A DNA stretch of 64,000 nt from Lunularia cruciata. Its lineage: Eukaryota > Streptophyta > Marchantiopsida > Lunulariales > Lunulariaceae. Each line of letters opens with the position of its first letter. Positions within the stretch are counted from its first letter, which is position 1. The position numbers and the translations under genes are program-made. The stretch lies in assembly GCA_948567375.1 (NCBI GenBank), contig OX419756.1, positions 46,788,552 to 46,852,551 on the forward strand, written 5' to 3'. Under the pieces are notes generated by a model that saw only the letters and a program-made list of their open reading frames with translations, searched no databases and was not told where the DNA came from. This document shows positions 12,253-22,568 of this stretch, one piece after another.

Positions 12253-12906
12253 CTACAAAATATGAGAGTGAGAGTGGTACCCCTGACGCCTAACATGATA
12301 AGCTCTCGCGCACTCCCTGACAAATGTGTCAAATGTCGTGTCCATCGCTCCATATAACTCCAAGGCTAGAGGAACAAAGAGGTGACCTCGCTGCATGCCC
12401 CTATACTTGGAGACCTTGTGACCTGCTGCTGCACTCGCCGCCCATCCAGGGGGATGGGTAATCACTCCCTCCGAAACTATATCCCGTGTAGGGTCCGTGA
12501 CCACGACATCCGCTACTGTCACCTGATCATCTCGGACAAAGTATAAGTCTGCCCTGACATGTGTCGTCTGCAACGCATATGAACGCTCCCTCCAAGCTAA
12601 GTATCCACTCTCTCGTGCCATATCAAACACTATGTCTCTAATGGCATCATGTGTAGCTATCCTCTGTCCTCCAAAAGGACACCGTGTCATGTGGACCGCT
12701 GCTGCATCTAGTGTAGAACCACACTCACAAGTGAGTAGTGAAGATGCAGATGGGTGGACCAAACCTAGGCGAAACCTCATCGCTGTAGAGAAAGTAGCCG
12801 GTGCGAGTCGGAAAGCCCTAACGCATGGTCGAGCTAGGATCCACGAGCCTGCACCCTTGCGGGAGCAAGAGCGTAGACGTGCTCTAGTAGCCTGAGGAAT
12901 GGACAA
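12253..12906 (-). pseudogene. LINE C-terminal Cys/His knuckle and restriction-like endonuclease
   Basis: A 217-codon frame on the minus strand, separated from the reverse transcriptase by a stop at about 12961. Residues 60-76 form the knuckle Cys-x-Cys-x9-His-x3-Cys, followed by a conserved-looking THDAIRD segment. Residues 118-133 (R-A-D-L ... V-A-D-V-V-V) give the two acidic residues of a PD-(D/E)xK nuclease, with Ala for the usual Pro. K164 and K167 in a KVSKY context match the K..KY element of R2 endonucleases. The domain would nick the target DNA. Its presence at the C-terminus, not an N-terminal apurinic-type nuclease, decides the LINE class. The stop at 12253 is probably the natural end of the ORF. 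Confidence 0.8.
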
Positions 12907-12960
12907 GTCAACTAAGAGAGAATGTAGCGTATGCTCACACTATTGCTCCATCAAGGAAGA

Positions 12961-14561
12961 CTATAGACCTCTAGTCCAATCTGACAATAGTGAAGCAAAC
13001 GATGGAAAACCCTCTCGTGCTCGTGGGGATAGACTATCTCTCGTCTGCCACAATAACACCTGGAGAGAAAAGGATCCTCCCTCTACCTCTGTCACATAAG
13101 TCTCCAAAACCGGCCTATCAGCAACCACAAAATGAGAGGCAAGTAGGGGTGCCGAGAGAGCCCAACTACCCAAAAACGCTATAGGTGTCATCTCCTCCAT
13201 AGAAAGCAAGCCAACCCCACCACATGAGATCGGTAGAGCCATCTGTCTACGTGCCAAATCCCCTGTCACACACTCAAAAGTCCCTGGTCCAATAATATCA
13301 CCAAAGACTCCCATAATCCTCCTATCAAATGCTCTCAGACGTGATAGGAAGGACGGTGAGGGGGGAACTGTACGGATGAGGTAGGATGGTCGACGAGCAA
13401 TATTGGAAGAGAGTATACCAAATGCCACCTGCAGATCTCCTAGTAATGGAAGGTCATCCACATGGAGAACATCCTCTGCAAGGGCAGCGTCCAAGAAGCG
13501 TGTGACAAAATCCTCCAATCCTACTGGCACTCCAAGAACACAAAGTCCATCTGTGGATGTGATACACCCCTCTGGAAGCTCAAGGTGGGGAGGGATACCT
13601 AAAGGGGACCATGCCCTACACTTTGACACCTTGACTCTCAAGCCTACTAGATGTAGCTCGGTAGTCAAGTAGTCAAAGGCTTGCCTAATCTTATCTACAG
13701 GGCCTACGATGTGTGTATCATCTGCCAAGGAGGGAAATACACAACCTGGCATGGCCAAAGTAGTAGATAAGAGAGCTCTTAAGTGAGCCATGGCAAATAA
13801 GGGCCCCCCCAAAGGATCTCCCTGTCGTGTACCAACAGCTGACTCCAAGACGGTGACTCCTTCCTATGAACCACCATGTTGGTAGTAAAGGGAAGCAGGA
13901 GAGCCATAAAAAGACCGCACAAAAGGAATGAGACGCGCCAAGGATCCACAGCCTCCCTAAGCTCTCTAAAGATGGATGCACGTGAGACGCTATTAAAAGC
14001 GTTCTCAACATCCACTTGTAGGACGACCCACTCCGGATGGATATCTAGGAGTGCTCTAATGCCTAGAGATATAGCCTCACATCCTCTAGGTATAGCTACT
14101 CCAAACTGATGTGGACTAAGGTGCTGTCAAAAGTGAGAATGATGTTGAAGGACAATGGTACGATTGACCAAACACAAAAAGATCTCTCCAATAGTAATCG
14201 GTCTAATGCCTCCCGTGTCCTTCTCAATCGTGAGAAGTCGACTAGCACCTAAGACCTGACTAACAGACATAGGAATGTCTCCTCTTGCTACTGCTGCAGC
14301 CACCTGAAACAACTTGGTAAAACCACTAGAAGGATCATCTGCCTGGAAGCAATCTCTAAGGTGCTCATAAACCATCCCTGACAAGCTTCCTAAGGAAAGG
14401 CGAGGGGCAGTGCACAATGCTTGTGCAAATAGCCACCTATCAAGACATAAAGGCTGCTCAGGTTGATAATCTAAGACCTCTAGTGGTAGTCCCTCTACTG
14501 CTATAGGATGCAATGAGCGTAGGGAAGAGATGGTCTCATCAGTAGGACTTGCTATAGACAA
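12961..14561 (-). pseudogene. LINE reverse transcriptase domain (frameshifted)
   Basis: Three minus-strand pieces together make one reverse transcriptase. The piece ending at 14127 holds the fingers motif GGIRPITIGE. The piece near 14015 holds motif A (DVENAFNSVSR) with the first catalytic Asp. The 295-codon piece 12961-13848 holds motif B (GTRQGDPLGGPLF) and motif C (LADDTHIVG) with the catalytic Asp pair, followed by the thumb. A TGA at about 14127 and a frameshift near 13850 separate the pieces, so this copy cannot make the whole protein. The catalytic residues themselves are intact, which suggests a recent loss. The enzyme would copy its own RNA at a nicked target (target-primed reverse transcription). 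Confidence 0.85.
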
Positions 14562-14976
14562 AGGGTGTAGCTCTCGTGTTGCTCTACTAAACGCTCCCGC
14601 CTAACCCAATGTCCTACATCGTCGTAATCAAGTGGAATCTGTGGTATCCTGTGGTATCCTGTGGTGATGCATGTCTCCTAAATCGTGTAGCCTTAACAGA
14701 CTCCTCTTGAAGCGCTGCCCAATCCCCCGCTCGGAATCGACAAAATCTAGCCGCCACCTTTCTATGCCCTGCGTGTCCCCCTCTAGCATAACAAAGACAC
14801 CATCGAGGGAGTAAGAGGAATATGAACCACGCTAACTTGTCTAAGGGATCACGTGCCAAATGATCTAGTGGTAGGCAAAAAGCCTATCTAGCCTCATCAT
14901 GGAGTGTGCGGGGTAGCCTATGGAATAGACGTGGACATGGAAAACTAGTCTCAAATAACCCCAAAATGCAACCCGC

Positions 14977-15240
14977 CTAAGAAGCTAACCACTCCCACGA
15001 CTCAATCGGTATCCTTGGAACGATCAACAAAGGTATAGAAGAAGCGTGCGTAATCCCGAGTGTCACTGCTGTCAATGTGGTCGCTCGTCTCACGTGGGCA
15101 TCCCAAGTGGTCCAATCATAGTCCTTATGCATCCTTCCCACATGGGTCTTTACCCCTTGCAAGGTAAAGCGTCGGTGACACACCGGGCATGGTGTATCCC
15201 GACCCACTCTAGGCGACCCCACATGGGAAGGTGTAGCCAT
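14977..15240 (-). pseudogene. LINE ORF N-terminus: C2H2 zinc finger
   Basis: The likely start is the ATG at 15240, which sits in a strong context (GCC-ATG-G); the frame is open up to 15327. About 18 residues later comes CPVCHRRFTLQGVKTHVG followed by RMH, a Cys-x2-Cys-x11-His-x4-His finger at about 15189-15127. R2-type LINEs carry such fingers N-terminally to hold target DNA. A Trp-containing segment (DYDWTTWD) follows directly, roughly where R2 proteins have a Myb-like motif; I cannot confirm that fold. The frame stops at 14977. The continuation toward the reverse transcriptase (14600-14970) is full of stops. Confidence 0.75.
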
Positions 15241-15722
15241 GGCTAGCACAAGAATAGTGATAGTAACATATGATACTCCTCTCCATATCTCCCCATATCT
15301 GCAAAACCACAACCCCTCACATCCCAACTCACATAAGAAAACAATCTCTCCAAACCCTAAAATCTATAAACTCTCATAACTTTCAATTTTCATCTCCAAA
15401 ATTTTCAAATTAAATTCACATGAAACTTAATCATGAAAACCAAGAGACTAGAAATGAAAATTCACAACCCATCACTCTCAATGTATAATGATCACTCTCA
15501 ACCCTAAAAAGCTAAAAATCTTTGTAACTTTCTACTCCATTCTCCATAGTCTTCAATCTAAGTACCAATGGAACCGAAATTGAAAAATGAAGAGAATCTA
15601 CTATTCACTCGAATGCTACATGAGAGAGAGCACTCAGAAATTATCAAAATTGTCTCACGTCTCTCCCTCTCCTCTCCCGTCTCCACACTCTCCCGCAGCT
15701 CCCCCGCGCCTGACAATTTTAA

Positions 15723-17362
15723 TGGTAAGTTAGATATGGAAGAGCTTCTGCTTCAATTGATTCTCAAGGCAAAACAAGAACATGGAAGCTGGAATTGAGT
15801 TTGGAAATCACAAAAGAGAGAAAGGACATCCAACGCAACGAATTAAGTTAGAAATTCAGGTAGTATTCTAAAGTATGCTATATAAGTATACTATGAGGGT
15901 ATTAGGTGAATTTAATTAAGTTGACGAGGATGCCGGACAAAGTGCCACGTGGAGGAATAGTCTCAAGAATTTGACGCCGCACACGGAAGGTGAAGGTTTT
16001 AAACGCAGTTCGCTTGCCTCATATGTGCAAAATTCTTCAAATGACAATCTCGAGAGTGGATATTGCTTGCTTCCCTTCTGATCACGAGTAGCATGTAATG
16101 CTTGCTCTAATTCAAACTTCTCCTTATTGATCAAGCCTTAATACATCAATTAATCTTTACGGTAATACCATATCCGAAAAGTTTACGAATCACCTCTTAC
16201 GGATTCCGTCCAGTGTCCACAAATTTTCCAAAAGCGCCTTGACCAGTAACCATACAACTTCTTTAGTCAAGCTGTAGTGGGGTGTTTGTAACTCGAATGA
16301 TGGAAAGCCCCTAATGCAAAAGTTATTCACAACACTAGCGGGAACCACAACTCTTGAGATGGTAATTGTATACTCCAAATTTTTGTAAGGTTATCCTCCA
16401 TGATGAACTAAATTTTCTGAATTTGATGCAATGGTTTCCTTGAACTAAGGGAGTTGGACTCGAACTAAGAATTTATACTTCATGTCTTGAAAACTATAGT
16501 GATTTTAGGTTTTAGAGGATGATTTGAATGCTAATATAAGAGAAAGCAATGTGAAACGTTTCTCTTTTCCAAATGGCTTGCTAATATGGTTGAACATTTG
16601 GCCTGTTTGATCATAGGTTATTCCTATTAAAAGGAATTCAATTTTTATTTTCTTAACACTTCCAATTATACAAGGAAGGATAAATATACAAAAAGGTATC
16701 AAGATTTTCCTTCCCAATATTTGTAAGTATAACATTAAATATCATTCCACATCCTACTCTAAAATAACTACTTAGATCTTATTCTAGTTTCATCAAAAAT
16801 TTATTCCATATCACTTGGATAGTAAATATAAATTTTCAAATACATTTGGTAATTCCATCTATCAAACTACTATAGTTTTTAGAACATGATTGAAGATCAA
16901 TATAACTACTACATGAGTGTTACTTGACTTTTATTTGCTATGCTTTTTTGTGACAATGCAAATGCAAATGCTTTGTTGTGACAATGCAAATCTGGTATAG
17001 TTATCTTGGCTTGAATTGTACCATCTATCACAAATTCTTTAATATTTTTCACCATCAAAATAACCCTTGGTACGGTTTGCTTTGTTTTGCTTTTATAATT
17101 TGACTTCTCTTTATTTTTTGTAATAAATAAAATTTTCCATCATATAAATTAGATGATAATTTGGACTTGAAATCACTGCGTAGTCTTTCCATAAAAAAAT
17201 GTAAAGTCTCATGAACCCCCTAAAAATAATTTTTTAGTTATAAAATCAAATCAAATTAATGCAATTAAAGACTCTTGATATGATGTCAAAGACCATCTTA
17301 GAACAAAGTCAATAATTTCTTATTATGTAGTATGGATGGTCTATAACACCCATTTGTGCAGG
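15723..17362. other. AT-rich stretch, no gene seen
   Basis: Unassigned AT-rich sequence to the right of the LINE. The only structure noticed is a short duplication of TGTGACAATGCAAAT at about 16949-16993. Open frames are short and on both strands. Confidence 0.4.
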
Positions 17363-18066
17363 TGTGTGATATTATGATATTTAGCTTGGTATTACAAGTA
17401 CTTGAGAGATATTATTTATATAGAGATAAAGGATGGTTCTACATTAGTCATGATTAGCTAAAGTTATTCATAGCTAAGATAGAGGAGACCTTACTTTAGA
17501 GGAAGTGGAAAAGATGAGCACCACAATTTTGGATTCTATTGTGTTGACTTGGTATTATTCCTAGGTGTTTGGCTTTGAGGAAAGAGTTGAGAACTCTTGG
17601 GCACGCAAGCCTTTTTGTTTTGGATTCTTATATAGTCCAAGGATAACCCATGTGAAGGATCCTTGACTTAGTGGTTGGGTCAAGATAAGATCACATGCTA
17701 CTGGAATATGCCCATGTGAATGGATATTCCTTTCTACTTTTTGACTTTACTTGACTTTTAGTCTAGTAACTTGAGTTACTACAGTAATTAATAACTTTGG
17801 TACGTAATTATTTCACAAGTATATAAACAAGGGATGATGAGGTACTCATCATCCTTTCATTTGCAACTATCTCTCTCTCATTGAGTTCTCTAGTGAGCAA
17901 TGTCTTGAGTCTTGGAGTGTTAGCCTTGGAGGAGTATGATGGAGTTGGGATTCTTTGCCTTCTTAGCCCATGGTGCGCTACCATAATAGCCATCAGAGGT
18001 TCATCTTGAGTGAGAGACATGCCGACTCACAGGTCAAACAACACTTGTCATCACTAAGAAAATCCA
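17363..18066 (+). repeat. Probable LTR of an unidentified retroelement
   Basis: A 700-bp segment with promoter-like content: a TATA box in AGTATATAAAC at 17818-17828, followed by a CT-rich leader (CTATCTCTCTCTCATTGAG). It runs into a Met-tRNA-like primer-binding site at 18070. Sequence from 17420-17620 recurs at 53435-53700 in both direct and inverted form, confirming that it is dispersed. The left boundary (TGTGTGAT at 17363) is a guess. The internal region is interrupted 27 bp after the start of the primer site by the 8.4-kb element at 18093. Confidence 0.45.
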
Positions 18067-18069
18067 ATC

Positions 18070-18085
18070 TGGTTTCAAAGCAATG
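18070..18085 (+). promoter_or_regulatory. Primer-binding site, initiator-Met-tRNA type
   Basis: TGGTTTCAAAGCAATG resembles the plant retrotransposon primer site TGGTATCARAGC complementary to the 3' end of initiator tRNA-Met, with T for A at the fifth base. It directly follows the presumed LTR. Confidence 0.5.
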
Positions 18086-18092
18086 TTAAGTT

Positions 18093-18542
18093 TGTCACGC
18101 CATTTGTAGTGTCGCATATAGATTGCTCGTACATTGGAGTTGCAGTGATAGTAGTTAAAGTTATTTCAGCAGTTTCTCAGAGACTACTTTACGATGGTCA
18201 GATTTTGTGTTTGGGGTACTGACTTCACGGGGGGGCCCACCATCACTTTGTACCGTTTGCACCGTCAAGTGTGCCGTCAGTGCGACCGTTAGGGTTCAGA
18301 CCTAGCTCAAGTCCATGGGGTATACTTTTGAAGTGCAGCTCCAAAGAGCTCACTTCTTTGATGTTGAGCCTTCGAGTTCCTAGCTATGGTGGACAGAGGC
18401 CGACGAGCATCACTTGGATTCTCTATGCTTGAGTGGGTGTGATTTGACTGTAATCAGTGCCCAGTTGTTTGTAGTTTATAGAGTGATAGATCAAGTATTG
18501 ATCTAAGTTGAGTTGAGTTGAGAGTGGTAAGCAATCTGATTA
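18093..18542 (+). repeat. 5' terminal region of the methyltransferase element
   Basis: These 450 bp recur, inverted, at 38928-39363, where they are joined directly to the element's last 124 bp. The outer end is TGTCACGC. A subterminal TGTCGCATATAGATTGCT at about 18110 resembles the reverse complement of the element's 3' end (TGTCGTGCATATATACATCG), suggesting paired binding sites for the integrase. Confidence 0.75.
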
Positions 18543-19772
18543 CATCAAAGAAGTGAAGTCAAGGGGAAATCAGGTGCAGGAACTTTGAGTGTTGGTGGTA
18601 TCTCCAAGCTCGGTGGATCATTGGTAGCTCAATTCAAGTTTAGTTTTCCCTAGTGTGCAAAAGCTTGTTCAATTGATGCAGATTTTGCAATAAGGCAGAC
18701 TATGTGTGGAAGCGCTGGCCAATTTTCAAGCAAAGAAGGAGCAAATTTTGAGCAATGATTGTGATTTTGAGCTCAGGAGGTGAAGGTAGAACCAATTTGT
18801 TGCGAGTTGGGCTCAGAAAGTCAAATTGAAGGTGGAGTTGGGAAGTTATTCTCATGAATTTGTAATTTGGAGAAACCCGTGTTTTCAATTTGGCTCTAGT
18901 GGAAAGTTAGCGGAGGATTTGGCAGACAGCCAAATTTAGGGTTTATGTCAGATTTTACATCAGATTTTGGCTAGATTTTACGTTAGATTTTGGCCAGATT
19001 CGGACGAGTTTCGCTAGCTTGGAGGACTTTCGCAAGTTTGGAGAAGTTTTCACCAATTTTGGAGGAGGTTCAAAGTGGTAAGAAGAAATGCCTCATTTGG
19101 GCATATCAAGGCTTTGAGGCATATGGCTGTGGGCTATGAGAGGCTACAAAGGCCTAGAAGGGCCAGCAAGCCAGCTTGCTGGTGTGAGGTTAGCTAGTTT
19201 AGAGTAGATCTTGGTCATTGGTTGGCAAAATCTGCCTTTCCTACTAGATTGTGCGCAACAAGGTTTGACTCCTAGATCTCTTGCTCCTAGATTGGTGCCC
19301 TAGCCAACTGGTCCACCCTCACTTTTTGTCCTAATGACGGTACCATTGTTATCTATACACATGTAGCTTTGGCTAGGAGAGGCAGTTTGATCTTGGTAGC
19401 TTAGGACTTAGATGCAAACTTCTCTTATGTCAAATGCCAAATGGTGGCAGAGTCAATTCCGTATTGTTTTATGAGATGGAAGGTTTTTGTTAGATTTCTT
19501 GTGATTGGACCGCCTCCATTCTCTACTTCCTATTTGTGCACCACGTTTGTGTGAAGTGCCTTGACTTTTGAGCATTGGTGCTCTAGTGTGCTCTTGGTAG
19601 TGAGGCTAGAGTGAGGACCATTCAGACTACCTTTGTTTCTCTCTAGTGAGGTAGGAAGTGATGACCTGTAGACCGTGAGAGTGCATGTTATGATGGCAGG
19701 TTACAGGTTGCCCTTTCTCCTAGTGTAGTTATCTTGGTTAGAGTTACATTAGTGGGTGGTGCTTAGTTGGTA

Positions 19773-19836
19773 TTGGCACTTGGTAGTGTTGGCACGTGGT
19801 GGTGTTGGCATGTGGTGGTATTGGTACTTGGTGGGG
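19773..19836 (+). repeat. 16-bp minisatellite in the element leader
   Basis: Four tandem units of about TTGGCACGTGGTGGTG, followed by GT-rich TTGCGG repeats to about 19890. The strand is strongly G/T-biased with many GG doublets. It lies between the 5' terminal region and gag. Confidence 0.75.
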
Positions 19837-20091
19837 TACTTGCGGTTGCGACTTGCGGTTGCAGTTGGTGGTTTTGGTTGCGGTTGCGGTTACTTTGTCA
19901 CGATCGAGTTCTTTGGGGATTCCATAGGAGATAGCCCTACAATATGCAGTGGGTTTACTTGGAGTGGCACTCAATATCAGCCTGTATCTCAGGTCCCAAT
20001 GAGGGAGGAGATTGACTCTGAGTTGGAGTTTGACATAGGAGCTGATTCAGTTGAGAGTGCACTTGGTGTGTCCGCACCATTGTTGTAGGAC

Positions 20092-20923
20092 ATGGACAAG
20101 ATTTATGGGGCCCCCAAAGGCCCTAGGCGTTACTTTGGTATGGTGGGTATCATTGAGTTGGATGACTTCATCCAACAGTTTGATAGTTGGTGTGATCTGC
20201 AGCAAATGCGGAACCCAACTTTGTTCACACCTTTCATGGCATGGAAGGGGTTGTTTTAGCATCTGGAGGGTCGGCTGATGGATGACTACCATGCATTCAG
20301 GAGAGCTCATTTGGAGGAGATCAAGTTATGGAGACAATATTGGTCTCCGAACTATATCTCTATCACTTCAGGTTCGGTGGCCAGGAGTAGATTGGCAGTG
20401 CCTACGAGTTCTAGCTCAAGTAGTGTTGGTGGAGCTAGTGGAGGTGCACTAGCTGGAGATAGTGCTACTACGAGTGGAAGGTACCGCTGCAAGAGGTGGT
20501 GTGGTACCAATGTTTAATCCCATGGTGGAGTTCTTCCAGTCTTTGAGGTAGAACTACCAAGGACTACGGACTGACAAGCTGAGGAGCTTGCAAGAGTTCC
20601 AATGGAAGGCTAGAGAGAACCTACGCAAGGCATACACTTGCATGAGGCGGTTGATCAGTTTCACTCAGGGAGTTACTGAGGCCTTGGTAGTCCAGTTTTG
20701 GTATGGGATACTGGATAGGGAGTTACAACATAGAGTTCGTGATGCTATGTTGTTGCATGCTACTTTGCCCACTTTGGCAATGGTCTTTGGTTTGGCTGAG
20801 CATATTGAGCTCAACATGGTGGAGGAGAGAGTGGTGACATCTGGATTTGGTAGGGAGATCTCATCCATGGCTGTGACTTCTTCTAGAGTGCAGCAAAGTG
20901 CACCACGCCCAGTTGGTTTTTGA
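20092..20923 (+). pseudogene. gag of the methyltransferase element
   Basis: The frame starts with ATG at 20092 (MDKIYGAPKGPRRYFG). It contains a retrotransposon-gag-like segment with the aromatic FTPFMAWKGLF followed by a TAG at 20257-20259 that looks like a mutated CAG. It continues past the stop through HLEGRLMDDYHAF and a Ser/Ala-rich linker to a stop at 20515. After a frameshift it continues at 20588-20923 with helical sequence (FWYGILDRELQHRVRDAML). Gag would build the virus-like particle that encloses the element RNA. Confidence 0.65.
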
Positions 20924-21030
20924 GGATAGGGTGGATAGCCCAGATCCTATGGAGTGAGTGGAGTGCCTAGTGGAGTTAGACCCTTACCTTCATTTTTGGT
21001 CTACAGTAGTCAATGAGTAGTGGTGTTGCT

Positions 21031-21151
21031 TGTTGGACTTGTGGTGGACCTCACCATCAGAGAGAGTGTACCTGATATCTTGGGTGCATCACAGCCAGCA
21101 CGGAGGCAGTGTGAGCATTGCCACAGATTTGGTCACACTAGTGACCGGTGT
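21031..21151 (+). pseudogene. Two gag zinc knuckles
   Basis: The first knuckle, CWTCGGPHHQREC at 21031-21069, is the Cys-x2-Cys-x3-His-x4-Cys variant. The second, CEHCHRFGHTSDRC at 21110-21151, is a canonical CCHC. They lie in different reading frames, so a frameshift falls between them. A spacer with a coiled-coil-like WIEQLEQRLASIAIAQRR follows in an open frame to 21553. Such knuckles bind the packaged RNA. Confidence 0.75.
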
Positions 21152-22028
21152 TTTGACCTACACCCAGAGTTACGGAGTGGTAGGGCTGCTATGGCAAGTA
21201 GTACAGAAGCAATACAAAGTGGTAGAGGAAGTAGGGGTGCAGTACCTGCCCTTACTTCTGATACAACTATGGCTACTTGGATTGAGCAGTTGGAGCAGAG
21301 ATTGGCTAGTATAGCTATTGCTCAAAGGAGATCAGATTTGGGTGCTGAGGCTTCCACCTCATATGCTGGTGATAGAGATGCTTTGGACTTCATGTGCAGA
21401 GCAACACATGTGGATGCATCTGTAGCAGTGACTAGGAGTGTAGTACGTGCTCCAGAGCCTAGAGGAGCATCCGTGGAGTTGGACCCACAGAGAGGAGAGG
21501 TTGAGAGACAAATTAGACTTCCCCAATCTTTCACGCTATCTGAGGCATTGTAGACGACATCCATGGTTCCTAGATGTCCTAGTGCAAGTGTGGTAGGTGG
21601 TGAGGGAGTGCATGATGGACTACCTGCTAGTCAGCCACCTACTGCTACATAGACTAAGTCTATCATGATGTTGGAAGCGGCTCAGCTGATCATGGGGTGT
21701 TCTTTGTTTTTGGCCAATGATATGTTTACATTGGGAGTTGACCCAACCCAATATTCCAGTTGGCTGCCATGTTGTGTGAGAGTAGGGATGGTGCGGTTCC
21801 TACTACTAGAGCAGAGGTGGTTGGTAGTGGAGCTAACTTGGTTGAGGAGCATGGGATCCGTTCAACAACCAGTGGTTTGTGGCAAGCAGTAGCGGCTAGA
21901 CTTGAGGAGTTGCCAGCTAGACCAGCCTTTGAGAGAGCACGGTTTACACCATGCGTTGTCCTATTGGATAACCCAAGGGGATTTTCCGTTTGGTGGGACC
22001 TTCAGGGAAGGTCTATACACCACAGAGA

Positions 22029-22300
22029 GTCTTGTTAGACTCTAATGTGCAGCCCCTTATGTTAGGGAAGGCTGTAGTTGTCAGTCTAGAGTTACAAAAG
22101 ACCGATGTGGAGAGGTGTCCATTTCAAATCTAGACATCTCTAGGTGGTGGTTCAACATAGTACATCATACGTGGGGAGCTTGTTGTCCAGGTTCAGCCTG
22201 GTCATCCGACTGATAGCTCAGTGGTGAGAGCTTATGCTATTGCAACAATAATTGAGTCATATGATGTGCTAGTTGGGGGAGTAGTGTTATACCCCATGGG
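22029..22300 (+). pseudogene. Aspartic protease (retropepsin) relic
   Basis: LLDSNVQPLMLGKAV at about 22032-22076 aligns with the retropepsin active-site region, normally D-(S/T)-G-A. The catalytic Asp codon (22038-22040) is intact but the Gly is Asn (AAT, 22044-22046) and the following Ala is Val, changes that need only G-to-A and C-to-T steps. The flap and C-terminal part follow (SYDVLVGGVVLYPMGFSIDYW), interrupted by two TAG stops. The protease would cut the polyprotein; this copy should be inactive. Confidence 0.65.
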
Positions 22301-22568
22301 TTTCAGTATTGATTATTGGGAGGAGACAGCCTCCTATAGGCCAGGTTGGCAGTCTGGTGAGGGACGGGTCTGTCGTCTACCAATATGCTTCAGTAGTAGC
22401 AATCTTGGCTCACTATGGTCTGGGACCATGGCAACATCAGTTTTAGCTTTTAGTGGTGCAGTTACTTGGCATGGTGACTTGTTGGAGAGGAACACCCATG
22501 TAGAGGATACTCCAATACCATAGGAGATCACTCGGCTTTGGAGTACGAGTGGGATTGTTCCATCCACC

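Larger units (their letters stand above)
11978..15711 (-). mobile_element. R2-like LINE with restriction-like endonuclease, near full length
   Basis: A 3.7-kb non-LTR retrotransposon read on the minus strand. It has a C-rich 5' UTR (about 15241-15711 in plus coordinates), an N-terminal C2H2 zinc finger, reverse transcriptase, a Cys/His knuckle and a restriction-like endonuclease, then a 3' UTR of about 270 bp. Both sides carry the 11-bp direct repeat GACAATTTTAA (15712-15722) and GACGATTTTAA (11967-11977), one mismatch apart, which fixes the ends. There is no poly(A) tail. The reading frame is broken by several stops and frameshifts. The domain order is that of the R2/NeSL-type LINEs and not the apurinic-endonuclease L1 or RTE LINEs usual in plants. 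Related 3' ends occur at 9.2, 10.1 and 31.1 kb. Confidence 0.85.
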
